This document shows, piece after piece, positions 33,357 through 43,200 of a stretch of 44,282 bases of DNA. Within the stretch, counting starts at the first letter, position 1. Every line of letters starts with the position of its first letter. The translations under genes were made by a program, and so were the position numbers. The notes below the pieces were generated by a model that saw only the letters and a program-made list of their open reading frames with translations, was not told where the DNA came from and searched no databases. The stretch covers positions 1 to 44,282 of the forward strand of contig JAIBBG010000025.1 in NCBI GenBank assembly GCA_019694805.1, in the 5' to 3' direction. Source of the DNA: Flavobacteriales bacterium. GTDB taxonomy: Bacteria > Bacteroidota > Bacteroidia > Flavobacteriales_D > Sanyastnellaceae.

Positions 33357-34040
33357 ATGTCACTTTACCATCAAATCCTCCTGCTCGAAAAGGAGCTTTA
33401 TGCACTGAGGTCAGTATTGAGTGGAAATGCGAATCCAATACGCAAGTACATATCCAAGAGAAAATTGCACAAGATGGAACTGGAACAAGAAGAAATGATC
33501 AAAGAATATCTATGTTCAGTTGACACCGAATTCAGATCCATTTACAACGAAAATGCTTCATTATTGGTCAATGAACAATTTGTTTGCTCCACAACATTAA
33601 ATGAGACAACATTTTTTCCCACGAATATAACAGAGTTGGTTGGCAGTATTCACGACAATGGTCACCTTTATGCACAAAGCCATAAAACTTCGATTTTCAA
33701 TCACTTTGTAAAAGGGGGGTATCCAAGTTTGTTTGTTGGGAAAATTAATCCGTTGGGAGAAGTTGAACTGAATGATATTCGATATAGTTGGAAGAGTTCA
33801 TTTGGTTTTCAGTTTCCCGAAAAATACCAATGCAGTATTGACAAGGAAGGTAATTTCAAAATGGAAACAATCTCTACATCGGTTTTGCCCGATCGGTACA
33901 CGATTATGAAGAAAATCGTTGGTGACCCCTTTTCGGGTGATGAAAAAAAGCGGGCAACATTTATTCGCAACAAAGAAGAACTGGTTAGAAGAGTCATCAA
34001 CTTTCAGGAAGAGTTGAGTGAAAGAACTCTGTCGGAATGA
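33357..34040 (+). CDS. Hypothetical protein with helical N-terminus
   Basis: I do not recognise this protein. The 227-residue version from ATG 33357 begins MSLYHQILLLEKELYALRS. It has a charged helical segment to about residue 70 (KYISKRKLHKMELEQEEMIKEYL). A middle region follows with GSIHDNGHLYAQSHKTS and VGKINPLGEVELNDIRYSW, then a C-terminal helix (FIRNKEELVRRVINFQEELSER). There is no signal peptide or membrane helix. An alternative ATG at 33321 would add 12 residues; a TAAATTTCG box between the two ATGs favours the later start. It belongs to the accessory zone between uvrA and the glycosyltransferase genes. Confidence 0.5.
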   Translation: MSLYHQILLLEKELYALRSVLSGNANPIRKYISKRKLHKMELEQEEMIKEYLCSVDTEFRSIYNENASLLVNEQFVCSTTLNETTFFPTNITELVGSIHDNGHLYAQSHKTSIFNHFVKGGYPSLFVGKINPLGEVELNDIRYSWKSSFGFQFPEKYQCSIDKEGNFKMETISTSVLPDRYTIMKKIVGDPFSGDEKKRATFIRNKEELVRRVINFQEELSERTLSE

Positions 34041-34122
34041 GGGATTTCACAAATAGAAGATTATTGGTATTGTAAACAACTGAATAAAATTTTTCAGATA
34101 CATTTATGCTTTAACCTAGATC

Positions 34123-35286
34123 ATGGAGAATAAAAAATGGCCTTTTCAATTCCCGAGGTTAGGCAAGGAGCATCAAATGGCACTTCTTGCAATAAGTGTT
34201 TTTGCTTTTCTAATTCCTTCATTGATTAGGGTATATTATTTTGATTTTCCAATAGACCAACTTCTAATTGGCATTGATGATTGGAACAGATATGCAAGGC
34301 ATGCCATCGATATCAAACAACACGGACTTTTGATTCAAGAGGTGGATGGTCCATATATCATTCCCGCTGGTTTCTTGTATAACTATTTTGTCGCTGGCAT
34401 CTTCATGATCTTTGGTGATTATCCTGCAGTGGTATATGTCATTCAAAGTATTCTATTAGGCTTGAGCGTTAGTATCATACACCGTGTATTTCATCCGATG
34501 CTCAGGCCGAGAACAAGTTGGGCTCTGTTTATTGCACTGATTTTGTTCGCTTTTCTTGATATTTATAAGAGCTATACCTTCAGGTTATTGAGTGAAAATC
34601 TCGCCATATTCATGGTGAGTTTGTTTTTTCTATTCACGAAAAAAATGCTGGAAATTCAATCTCTAAAATGGAAAATACTCAGTAGTCTAACACTTGCCAT
34701 TTCTGTTTTAGTCCGTCCTAATATCCTGCCCTTTGCGCTGGCATTCTTCGTTTGGCTTTTCATCACGAGAAAAAGGACAGGTGTACTTTTCAAATCTCAA
34801 CTGGCGATGATGATCACTTTCATATTGATCCTACTTCTCCTTCCTCTTCGCAATTATTTAACTGCCGACCATTTTACCATGATGCCGGTGGATGGTTCTT
34901 TTCTGGATTACATGCAACGGATCAATGGACATTCCATATTCAATGATCCCTATGAATATTTTATGGTCTATATCCGTAGGATTGCATATTGTATGGGGTA
35001 TATACCCGCACTCAATGCAGAGTTCAACATTCGACCGCATTGGTTTTTGATGTGGTTTGGAGTCATCCTCCTTGCCATTCGTTTCATTCGAGCAAGAGGT
35101 GAAAGAGATATGATGGTGTTCATCTTATTCGCATTCGTCACCATTTTTTATATAACACTGATATTGATTGGACAAATACACATTTATGGACATCGCATGT
35201 TCATTCCTGCAATTCCAATTGTCCTTGGACTTGCGGCTATAGGTTATGATAAAACCTGGCCGGTATCCACATCAAAAAGGAGTTGA
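34123..35286 (+). CDS. Membrane glycosyltransferase-like protein (GT-C fold)
   Basis: The 387-residue protein has around eight to ten transmembrane helices. Near residue 50 in the first large loop is the acidic motif GIDDWNRYARHA, as in GT-C enzymes that transfer sugars from polyprenyl-phosphate donors (PMT/ArnT-like). Further signs are the hydrophobic repeats VYVIQSILLGLSVSII and ILVRPNILPF-type segments after helix turns. Donor and acceptor are unknown. A TACATTTA box (34099-34106) lies 16 bases before the ATG at 34123 and supports this start. It is unrelated in sequence detail to the second membrane glycosyltransferase at 37342-38808. Confidence 0.7.
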   Translation: MENKKWPFQFPRLGKEHQMALLAISVFAFLIPSLIRVYYFDFPIDQLLIGIDDWNRYARHAIDIKQHGLLIQEVDGPYIIPAGFLYNYFVAGIFMIFGDYPAVVYVIQSILLGLSVSIIHRVFHPMLRPRTSWALFIALILFAFLDIYKSYTFRLLSENLAIFMVSLFFLFTKKMLEIQSLKWKILSSLTLAISVLVRPNILPFALAFFVWLFITRKRTGVLFKSQLAMMITFILILLLLPLRNYLTADHFTMMPVDGSFLDYMQRINGHSIFNDPYEYFMVYIRRIAYCMGYIPALNAEFNIRPHWFLMWFGVILLAIRFIRARGERDMMVFILFAFVTIFYITLILIGQIHIYGHRMFIPAIPIVLGLAAIGYDKTWPVSTSKRS

Positions 35287-35454
35287 CTTATTGGTGTAAG
35301 GATAAGTCTATTTGTCAACCTCGAGTGAGAACGCTTGAATGACCTGTTGAGAGTGCTTTTCCATCGACTTCATTCAGAAATAAGCGCGCATTGATGATGG
35401 TCATTACTTTTTAATTTGTGCATTGATCCCGAGTTCGTCGGATCACTGTATAGA

Positions 35455-35462
35455 TAAATTTG
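35455..35462 (+). promoter_or_regulatory. Promoter box TAAATTTG of the esterase lipoprotein gene
   Basis: TAAATTTG matches TAnnTTTG, 22 bases before the ATG at 35485, with a TTCG 17 bases upstream. A dyad TGATCC-N10-GGATCA-like hairpin at 35424-35446 lies just before it. The 198-base gap before this gene holds nothing else clear. Confidence 0.5.
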
Positions 35463-35484
35463 TCGGTTCAGGAAAAATTCCACC

Positions 35485-36219
35485 ATGAATAAAATCAAAA
35501 CCATTGCCATATCCGTTGGTCTTTCCGTCATCTCATTGATAGCACTATCATGCTATCAGGGTGCGGAAAATGGAGGAAATACGCATTCACTCTACATGAT
35601 GAAGAGGTTGCCGGATAACTCTCAAAATCCCGCTCCTTTACTGATATTGCTTCACGGATACGGTAGCAACGAAAATGATCTGTATTCCTTCGAAGGAAGT
35701 ATACCTTCTCATTGGATGGTCGTTTCTGTGCGCGGCCCACATCAGAAAGGCGAAAACAGTTACTGTTGGTACGACATCAGAAAAGCAGGGGACAAAATGA
35801 TCATTGACGCCAAACAAGAGGCTGATTCTCGTGCTCAACTGATTGAATTGATCAAAGAACTAACCAATGAATACCAAGTAGACAAAAACAACATCTACCT
35901 CGCCGGTTTCAGTCAGGGAGCTATCATGTCTGAAAGCATTGCACTGACACATCCTGAATTGGTGAAAGGTTTTGCTTCATTTAGCGGTCGTTTGCTCGAT
36001 GAAGTGAAACCGCTTGTGATTCCTTCGGATAAATTGAAACAAATCAAAAGCTTTATTTCTCATGGTACTGAAGATAAGATGCTGACTATCCAGTATGCTA
36101 CTGAGAACCTGGCCTATATCCGAAGTTTGGGTATTACTCCTGAATATGTTGAAGATGCGACAGGACACGTGATTTCTGAGAAACAATTCCAAGCTTTCCT
36201 GAAGTGGTTGGGAAATTGA
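35485..36219 (+). CDS. Alpha/beta-hydrolase (carboxylesterase/phospholipase type) lipoprotein
   Basis: The 244-residue protein is an esterase of the Abhydrolase_2 (phospholipase/carboxylesterase) family. It shows LLILLHGYGSNENDL, the oxyanion and first-strand segment, and the nucleophile elbow AGFSQGA with the catalytic Ser. The acid residue is in HGTEDKML and the His in TGHVIS. An N-terminal signal sequence ends in the lipobox IALSC (Cys23), so it is a membrane-anchored envelope enzyme, unlike most cytoplasmic relatives. The start at ATG 35485 begins the signal peptide and follows a promoter box. Short-chain or lysophospholipid esters are plausible substrates from family knowledge, but no evidence here decides. 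Confidence 0.88.
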   Translation: MNKIKTIAISVGLSVISLIALSCYQGAENGGNTHSLYMMKRLPDNSQNPAPLLILLHGYGSNENDLYSFEGSIPSHWMVVSVRGPHQKGENSYCWYDIRKAGDKMIIDAKQEADSRAQLIELIKELTNEYQVDKNNIYLAGFSQGAIMSESIALTHPELVKGFASFSGRLLDEVKPLVIPSDKLKQIKSFISHGTEDKMLTIQYATENLAYIRSLGITPEYVEDATGHVISEKQFQAFLKWLGN

Positions 36220-36314
36220 ATGGACTGTTTTGAAGACTTCATCTCATAAAAATCTATGCAGTAACTCAAACCAATGGTATGTTGGATTAGTTTCGTGGTC
36301 GAAGATTCTGATAT

Positions 36315-36980
36315 ATGTCGAGCACCAAAATTCACCCTTCCTGGAAACCACATCTCGAAGATGAATTTGTAAAACCCTACTGGTCCAACCTCACTGATTA
36401 TGTCAAAAATGAGTATTCCACACATATTTGCTTTCCTCCCGGAAAATTGATCTTTTCTGCATTTGATCATTGTCATTTTGAAAACTTGCGTGTTGTAATA
36501 CTGGGTCAAGATCCATATCATGGTCCAGGTCAAGCCAATGGCCTTTGTTTTTCTGTGAATGAAGGTGTGAAATGTCCGCCATCATTGGTCAATATTTTTA
36601 AGGAACTCAAAGATGATCTTGGAATTCCCATGACCTCCAATGGAAACTTAGAGCGATGGGCCGATCAGGGAGTATTGTTACTCAATGCTACCTTAACGGT
36701 CCGCGCCAATGAAGCCGGTTCGCATCAAAACAAAGGCTGGGAAACGTTTACTGATGCAGTAATCCGCATCATCAATGAAAAAAAACAGCATGTAGTCTTT
36801 ATTCTGTGGGGTAGTTATGCCCAAAAGAAAGGCGCCATCATCAATCCAGACAGGCATTTTGTGTTGAAGTCCGCACATCCATCGCCTCTCTCTGCTTACA
36901 ATGGCTTTTGGGGAAATAAACACTTCAGTAAGACCAACGAATACTTACGTCAGCACGGTTTAAAAGAAATTAACTGGTAA
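36315..36980 (+). CDS. ung: Uracil-DNA glycosylase
   Basis: Ung removes uracil from DNA at the start of base-excision repair. The 221-residue protein has the catalytic water-activating motif GQDPYHGPGQANGLCFSV (about residues 62-80), the LLLNATLTV strand, the WG(S/N)-type segment LWGSYAQKKG, and the DNA minor-groove loop HPSPLSAYNGF near residue 190. All family features are in place, and length is normal. The ATG at 36315 gives MSSTKIHPSWKP, as expected. A TAGTTTCG box (36288-36295) lies about 20 bases upstream and may be the promoter. Confidence 0.97.
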   Translation: MSSTKIHPSWKPHLEDEFVKPYWSNLTDYVKNEYSTHICFPPGKLIFSAFDHCHFENLRVVILGQDPYHGPGQANGLCFSVNEGVKCPPSLVNIFKELKDDLGIPMTSNGNLERWADQGVLLLNATLTVRANEAGSHQNKGWETFTDAVIRIINEKKQHVVFILWGSYAQKKGAIINPDRHFVLKSAHPSPLSAYNGFWGNKHFSKTNEYLRQHGLKEINW

Positions 36981-37028
36981 ACTTTGAATACTCGTCCATA
37001 CCATGGAGATGGAGCCCAAAGAAAATCC

Positions 37029-37036
37029 TACATTTG
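37029..37036 (+). promoter_or_regulatory. Promoter box TACATTTG of the Lys-rich microprotein gene
   Basis: TACATTTG matches the -7 consensus exactly and lies 41 bases before the ATG at 37078. No convincing TTTG is present 19-21 bases upstream. Confidence 0.55.
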
Positions 37037-37077
37037 AAATCAAGATAAAGAGTATAAACTTTTAAAATCACAATACC

Positions 37078-37182
37078 ATGGCTAAGTCAAAAGATCAAAA
37101 GAAAGAAGTGAAAAAGCAGCCGACAAAAACAAAGGCAGAGAAGCGTGCAGAGAAGAAAGATAAAAAGCCGAAATACGATTGA
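37078..37182 (+). CDS. Lysine-rich basic microprotein (34 aa)
   Basis: A short frame from ATG 37078 to TGA 37182 encodes a 34-residue peptide beginning MAKSKDQKKEVKKQ and ending KPKYD. More than a third of the residues are Lys or Arg, with interspersed Glu and Asp, so it is likely disordered or helical and could bind nucleic acid. Support for a real gene comes from a TACATTTG promoter box upstream and a strong terminator 50 bases downstream, which together define a transcript of about 215 bases with this one frame. I cannot name a family. It accounts for most of the 361-base gap between ung and the second glycosyltransferase gene; nothing else was seen there. Confidence 0.65.
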   Translation: MAKSKDQKKEVKKQPTKTKAEKRAEKKDKKPKYD

Positions 37183-37232
37183 GGCTTCTGAAGTCTTGGC
37201 ATGGATAATTAGACCAGACTTATAAAACATCT

Positions 37233-37257
37233 GGCGCGACTTGTTCGCGCCTTTTTT
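37233..37257 (+). terminator. Terminator after the Lys-rich microprotein gene
   Basis: GGCGCGA pairs perfectly with TCGCGCC (7 bp, CTTGT loop), followed by six T residues. Confidence 0.93.
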
Positions 37258-37341
37258 ATTTCAACCTTCGCAAATTATACTTGATCGGACCAGCGAATTT
37301 TAAAACATGATCGCGGCAAAAAATGGATAGGCTTCTTAACA

Positions 37342-38808
37342 TCACTTGTACCTGATCCTTTTTCCGTCACCTTTGATGACGATCATTTCTTCCTGCGCAT
37401 AATCAACAACGAAAACCGGATCAAGTTTTGTCCTCATATAAAAATCCGTCATGATCATATCTTCTTTTGTTCTAAAGAACAAGGTATCACCCTGCACCAC
37501 ATTCGTATTGATGAAAGCAGAGGCATCTTGGTAAACAAAAGAACGTTTGCGGATTTCCATATTAGGATTGCGCAAAACACCGGGTTTCAGACCCGCGATC
37601 ATCACCAGAATAACAACAATAATGAGTGAATATGCAGGAATGGTCAACTTATCATTGTACGCAATCATCCGGTCAAAACCAAAGGCAAGAAGCATGCATG
37701 CAAATGGCATTACAAATGTGGCATAACGGATGTCGAATGGAATCGAATGACTTGTGCGCAATACCATCAAAACAATCATGATGATATAGAGAACCAGTGG
37801 AAACGTGACAAACATAACTGGACGGAAAAACTCCGACTTCCTCACTTTCAAGAATACAAAGAACACAATAGCAAAGGGGAGAAGCAACAACAGATAAAAG
37901 CCATAGTTGCGGGTTTCTGTATCCAGATCATTACCAAAAATCCTGACGAAGTTCATCACCAATTGATAAATGGTATCCGAAGCTGAAGTAACCACTTCCG
38001 GTTGCTCACCATTCACCGCAACGTTGTGCTGCCACATGGAACGTTCAATATTGATGATCTTTTTGCCCTCATAACCCCCATTGAAAAGCCAAATAGAAAA
38101 CAACCCAAAGCTGAATAGAGCCATGATCGCATATTGTATGAGTGCTTTTTTATGAGAATGAAAAATGGCAACCAGAAAAATGTGCGAAATGAAGACGTAT
38201 AGCGTTACATAATGACACCATAGAGAAATATTGAGACTGATGACATACAATGGAATATGCAGCCAGATGTGTTTTTTAGCTACAGCAATCTGATAGATGG
38301 AATAGGTCGTCAACAAAATGAAAAAAGTGGCTAGTGCATATGTGCGCGCCATTTGACTGTATTCAATCAACACCGGGTGAAGGCATAATAATATGCCAGC
38401 GATGGTTGCAGTTCTTTTGTTGAATAACTGTCGGCAGAAATAGTAGCCGAGTATCACGGTAAGAATGCCAAAAATGGCAGAGAACATACGGAGCGCGATA
38501 TTGGTGTCGCCAAATAATTTCGACCAGTAATAAAGTGCCAATTGATAACCAATGGCATTACCGCTATCCTGAATCGTAGCATTGGCTACATTCTTCCAAG
38601 TCTTTTTTTGCTGAATAATCGAATGGGTAAGTGTATCAGGAATGCTCTCCTGCAATTGAAGATCAGGAGTATTCACAACTGCATATCCATTTAACCTGCA
38701 CAATGTCAATGTTTCATTGTCGGTCAAATCGTAACGGTCAATGAACAACACCCTGAGCAATACAGATGCAATGAGCAAAATAGATACTATGAGCGAAGTC
38801 TTAAACAA
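37342..38808 (-). CDS. Membrane glycosyltransferase of the GT39/PMT-ArnT group
   Basis: The 488-residue protein has a GT-C architecture. An N-terminal transmembrane helix is followed by an acidic first loop (DRYDLTDNETLTL), then about ten further helices. YWSKLFGDTNIALRMFSAIFGILTVILGYYF is the pattern typical of the dolichyl/polyprenyl-phosphate sugar transferase group, and a periplasmic C-terminal region follows (from about residue 400). It would transfer a sugar or aminosugar from a polyprenyl-phosphate donor in the envelope; donor and acceptor are unknown. The start is a TTG codon at 38808, because no ATG or GTG lies before the first membrane helix. Nothing clear was found upstream that fixes the start. 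Confidence 0.82.
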   Translation of the reverse strand: MFKTSLIVSILLIASVLLRVLFIDRYDLTDNETLTLCRLNGYAVVNTPDLQLQESIPDTLTHSIIQQKKTWKNVANATIQDSGNAIGYQLALYYWSKLFGDTNIALRMFSAIFGILTVILGYYFCRQLFNKRTATIAGILLCLHPVLIEYSQMARTYALATFFILLTTYSIYQIAVAKKHIWLHIPLYVISLNISLWCHYVTLYVFISHIFLVAIFHSHKKALIQYAIMALFSFGLFSIWLFNGGYEGKKIINIERSMWQHNVAVNGEQPEVVTSASDTIYQLVMNFVRIFGNDLDTETRNYGFYLLLLLPFAIVFFVFLKVRKSEFFRPVMFVTFPLVLYIIMIVLMVLRTSHSIPFDIRYATFVMPFACMLLAFGFDRMIAYNDKLTIPAYSLIIVVILVMIAGLKPGVLRNPNMEIRKRSFVYQDASAFINTNVVQGDTLFFRTKEDMIMTDFYMRTKLDPVFVVDYAQEEMIVIKGDGKRIRYK

Positions 38809-38907
38809 TAGGTAGGGCTAATTCAAGTTCGGGCGAAAGTAATCACTTTTCAGAATTGTGAATATTGGATGGTCATGGATGTAAATGCACGATGAAAGTC
38901 TCAGTTG

Positions 38908-39639
38908 CTATGAATGTTGGTAATGGTTTTGATTGGCTTTGCCCAGGACGAACATCACCAATTGCTTATTCAGGTCTGGTTTGTGCATATGCCAACCTGT
39001 GATATCTCGTGTGATGATCATTTCTTCTTTCAAAGAAATATTTTTCGCGATACATAATCTCGTTTCCATTTTACAGGTGTTGATCAAATCCTCAAAAACC
39101 TGTTGATTGCGATAAGGAGCGTCCATGAAAATTTGAGTCTGACCCTTTTGAGCCATTTGTTCCATTTGTCGGATCATACGCTGGCGATCGCCTTTTTCTC
39201 TTGGAAGATATCCATGAAAGACAAACTCTTGACCATTCATTCCACTCGCCATCAACGCCATCATAATGGAAGAAGGTCCGGAAAGCGGAACCACCTTGAC
39301 GCCATGCTCATGGGCGAGTGCCACCACGACATGACCAGGATCCGCAACACAAGGTAAACCCGCTTCACTGATCAGTCCAACATTTTTACCCCGTAACAAT
39401 GGCTGAATCATTTCTAATGGATCGCCCTTTCGTGTATGTTCATTCAGCATGAAATAATCAAAAACTTCCAGAGGTCCTTCAATGCCGAGGCTGCGTAAGA
39501 GCTTTCTGGCGCTTTTGATTTCTTCTACAATAAACGTGTCCATATCCTTCACCACAGCACGCGATAATTCAGTCACAAAAGCCTCCGGTGAAGAACCAAG
39601 CGTATTAGGTATGAGGTATAAAATTCCCTTTTTACTCAC
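38908..39639 (-). CDS. RsmI-like SAM-dependent methyltransferase (tetrapyrrole methylase fold)
   Basis: The 243-residue protein has the tetrapyrrole-methylase fold seen in RsmI, which 2'-O-methylates C1402 of 16S rRNA. Signs are LYLIPNTLG at the start, VEEIKSARKLLRSLG, the VGLISEAGLPCVADPG loop and VVPLSGPSSIMMALMASG. It is shorter than classical RsmI (about 280 residues) and lacks the helical C-terminal tail, as in a Bacteroidota-type paralog. It may therefore be RsmI itself or a related enzyme with another target. The start is a GTG codon at 39639 (MSKKGILYLIP). The gene lies alone between a PUR-gene terminator and the glycosyltransferase gene. Confidence 0.82.
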   Translation of the reverse strand: MSKKGILYLIPNTLGSSPEAFVTELSRAVVKDMDTFIVEEIKSARKLLRSLGIEGPLEVFDYFMLNEHTRKGDPLEMIQPLLRGKNVGLISEAGLPCVADPGHVVVALAHEHGVKVVPLSGPSSIMMALMASGMNGQEFVFHGYLPREKGDRQRMIRQMEQMAQKGQTQIFMDAPYRNQQVFEDLINTCKMETRLCIAKNISLKEEMIITRDITGWHMHKPDLNKQLVMFVLGKANQNHYQHS

Positions 39640-39650
39640 GATTCAGATAT

Positions 39651-39678
39651 AAAAAAAGGCCGCCGGTAAAAGCAGCCT
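39651..39678 (-). terminator. Terminator of the PUR-domain gene
   Basis: On the minus strand AGGCTGC pairs with GCGGCCT (7 bp, one G-T pair) around an 8-base loop, followed by seven T residues. It lies between the PUR gene and the RsmI-like gene. Confidence 0.88.
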
Positions 39679-39700
39679 GTATGTGTGATCAAATTGTCGT

Positions 39701-40078
39701 TCAGATTTTGTCCTCGTGATCGTCATAAGACAAACCACCTTCTGCAGCTGAAGAATAGTTGAAACCATCTTCACTGTATTCGCGGTTCACCTTGCGATTG
39801 CTATCAGCAGAACGGAACTCACCAGTACCTTGTAGTGAACGGATATGGTCAATGGCTTTTTGCAGACCTTCAGAAAAACCTTCGAAATCTTCTTTGTAAA
39901 GAAAAATTTTGTGTTTTTCATAGCGCACTGGTCCTTCATTCTCATGCCCGATGCGCTTGCTTTCGGTAATGGTCATGAACAAATCATTGCCTCGTGTTGC
40001 TTTTACATCAAAGAAGTAAGTTCTTTTACCTGCACGCACTGATGTCGAATAGACATCTTCCTTGTAGCCTTCACTCAT
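39701..40078 (-). CDS. PUR-alpha-like DNA/RNA-binding protein (DUF3276)
   Basis: The 125-residue protein matches the DUF3276 family, the bacterial relatives of eukaryotic Pur-alpha. It begins MSEGYKEDVYSTSVRAGKRTYFFDVKATRGNDLFMTITESKR, and KHKIFLYKEDFEGFSEGL forms the second half of the beta-beta-beta-beta-alpha module. A flexible acidic tail follows. Relatives bind single-stranded DNA or RNA and act in gene regulation in spirochetes; in Bacteroidota the role is not settled. The gene has a well-formed promoter (CTTG-N19-TACATTTG) and its own terminator, indicating an independent, probably strongly expressed unit. Confidence 0.92.
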   Translation of the reverse strand: MSEGYKEDVYSTSVRAGKRTYFFDVKATRGNDLFMTITESKRIGHENEGPVRYEKHKIFLYKEDFEGFSEGLQKAIDHIRSLQGTGEFRSADSNRKVNREYSEDGFNYSSAAEGGLSYDDHEDKI

Positions 40079-40121
40079 GGTCTATAGTTGTTAATGAGAT
40101 TTTGATAATAGTATAGTGAGC

Positions 40122-40152
40122 CAAATGTATTAAAGTATTTTAACCGTGCAAG
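40122..40152 (-). promoter_or_regulatory. PUR gene promoter, CTTG-N19-TACATTTG
   Basis: On the minus strand TACATTTG (40122-40129) is preceded by CTTG (40149-40152) with a 19-base spacer, matching the phylum consensus. It overlaps the T tail of the icmF terminator. Confidence 0.75.
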
Positions 40153-40184
40153 AAAAAAATGAAGCCCCGGCGAAAACCGGGGCT
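40152..40184 (-). terminator. Terminator of icmF
   Basis: On the minus strand AGCCCCGG pairs perfectly with CCGGGGCT (8 bp, TTTTCG loop), followed by TCATTTTTTT. Confidence 0.93.
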
Positions 40185-40214
40185 GATATTTCCATTTCAG
40201 GGACAAGACCTGGG

Positions 40215-43200
40215 TTACATGTTCCGTCTGTATTGACCGCCCACTTCAAACATGGCCTGTGTCAATTGTCCAAGTGAACAAACCTTTACTGCTGTCATCA
40301 ATTCTTCGAATAAGTTTTGATTTTTCACCACTGAGGTCTGCACTTGTCGAATCACATCTGCAGCTTTGTCTTTGGAACAATGGTGAAGATTAGCCAGCAT
40401 ATTGATCTGATACTGCTTTTCTTCCTCCGTTGCGCGAATCACTTCTTTGGGTAAAATCGTTGGAGAACCTTTTGAGGACAGGAATGTATTTACACCAATG
40501 ATCGGGTAGGTACCATCGTGTTTCAAGGTTTCATAGTAAAGACTTTCTTCCTGAATCTTACCTCGCTGATACATGGTTTCCATGGCGCCGAGTACACCGC
40601 CACGTTCGGTAATGCGATCGAATTCGCTGAGAACCGCTTCTTCTACAAGATCAGTAAGTTCTTCGATGATAAAAGAACCTTGCAATGGGTTTTCATTTTT
40701 GGCCAATCCCAATTCACGGTTGATGATGAGCTGAATGGCCATAGCCCTTCTTACGCTTTCTTCGGTTGGCGTAGTGATGGCCTCATCATAGGCATTGGTG
40801 TGAAGTGAATTGCAATTGTCGTAAATAGCGTACAAAGCCTGCAGCGTAGTACGTATATCATTGAAATCGATTTCTTGCGCGTGTAGTGAACGTCCGCTGG
40901 TCTGAATGTGGTATTTCAACATTTGAGCTCGTGCATTGGCGCTGTATTTCTTGGCCAATGCTTTAGCCCAGATTCTTCGCGCCACACGGCCAATCACGGC
41001 ATACTCCGGATCGATACCATTGCTGAAGAAAAAGCTCAGATTCGGTCCGAACTCATTGATGTCCATTCCGCGAGACAAATAGTACTCAACGTATGTAAAG
41101 CCATTGGCAAGCGTAAAGGCCAATTGAGTGATCGGATTTGCACCAGCTTCTGCAATGTGGTAACCACTGATGGATACGGAATAAAAATTCCTCACTTTGT
41201 TGCGGATGAAATACTCTTGCACATCACCCATCAGTCGCAGCGCAAACTCAGTAGAGAAAATGCAGGTATTCTGCGCTTGGTCTTCTTTCAAAATATCAGC
41301 CTGTACGGTACCACGAACCTGAGTAAGTGTTTCGGCTTTGATTTGAGCATAGACATCGGCCGGCAACACCTCGTCACCAGTAATTCCAAGAAGCATCAAT
41401 CCAAGACCATCGTTGCCTTCTGGTAATTCGCCTTGATACTTTGGACGTTCAAGTCCTTTGTCATCGTATTTGGACTTCAGCACTTTTTCTACTGAAGCTT
41501 CAAGTTTATTTGCACGGATGTACTTCTCACAATTCTGATCTATCGCTGCATTCATGAAGAAGGCAAGGAGCATAGGAGCTGGACCATTGATGGTCATACT
41601 CACTGATGTTTTCGGATCGCTGAGATCGAAACCTGAGTAGAGTTTTTTGGCATCGTCAAGACAACAAATGCTCACACCGCTATTGCCAACTTTTCCATAG
41701 ATATCCGGACGTAAATCGGGATCATTACCATATAATGTTACTGAATCAAAAGCCGTCGAAAGTCTTTTGGCTGGCATACCCAGACTCACATAATGGAATC
41801 TTCGGTTGGTTCTTTCCGGACCACCTTCACCAGCAAACATCCTCGTTGGATCTTCACCTTCGCGTTTAAAAGGATATAGCCCGGCTGTGTAAGGAAATTC
41901 TCCCGGAACATTTTCTTGCAGTACCCAACGCAGAATATCACCCCATGATTTGAAAGAAGGTGTAACTACCTTCGGAATCATTTGGTGTGAAAGGCTTTCC
42001 GTATGAGTTTCGATTTTAATCTCCTTGTCACGGACCTTGAATTTGTATTCTGCATTTTTATACAGCATACGTTTTGTTTCCCATGACTGAAGTATCTCCC
42101 AATTGTGCGGATCAAAATCGAGTTTGATGCGATCGAAACTGGCATTGATGACTTTTAGTGCTTCATCCGTGCGCTCATCACCGTTCGTTTGTTCGAGTAA
42201 AGTGCGACTTCCATGGAGTGCATAGAGTTTTTCTGCAATGGCACATTGCTGATCCACCCAATTGTCATAACTGCGGTTGCTCTCACTGATTTCACTCAAA
42301 TAGCGAGTTCTATGAGGAGGTATGATAAATATTTTTTCGCTTTGATCTCCGGTTAAAGAGAAATGCGATTTCAATTCAGCTTTGGTTTTTTCATTGATAC
42401 GTTGAATGAGTCTTGCATAAAGCTGATTCGTCCCGGGATCATTGAATTGCGATGCAATGGTACCAATGACAGGAAGAGTTTCATCATCAGCATCCCAGAG
42501 TTGATGATTGCGTTTGTACTGTTTGCGCACATCACGAAGAGCATCTTGTGCGCCACGTTTGTCAAACTTATTGATGGCGACCACATCAGCGAAATCGAGC
42601 ATGTCGATTTTTTCCAACTGAGTTGCAGCACCGAACTCAGGAGTCATGATGTATAGTGCTACATCACTGTGATCCATGATTTCAGTATCGCTTTGACCAA
42701 TACCTGAAGTTTCCAAAATGATCAGGTCAAACTTGGCTGCTTTAAGTATCGCTACCGCTTCAGCGACATGTTTGCTCAATGCGAGATTGCTTTGTCTTGT
42801 AGCCAGCGAGCGCATATAAACCCTTGGATTTCGGATGCTATTCATCCGTATGCGATCACCGAGAAGAGCTCCTCCAGTTTTACGCTTACTTGGATCGACA
42901 GAAATCAGTCCTATGTTTTTTTCCGGAAAATCGAGCAAAAAACGGCGGACAATTTCATCTACCATAGAGCTTTTGCCTGCACCTCCAGTTCCGGTAATAC
43001 CCAGAATAGGCGTATTCGATTTGGAAGCCAGATCGCGGATTTTATCCAATTCGGTACGGTGTTGATCCGGAAAATTCTCCGCTGCGCTGATCAGCCTGGC
43101 AATTGCACCGTGATCATGAACATGGAGGTGACCCACTTCACCATTCAAATGATTGCCAGTAGCAAAATCGCATTTCTGGATCAAATCATTGATCATACCC

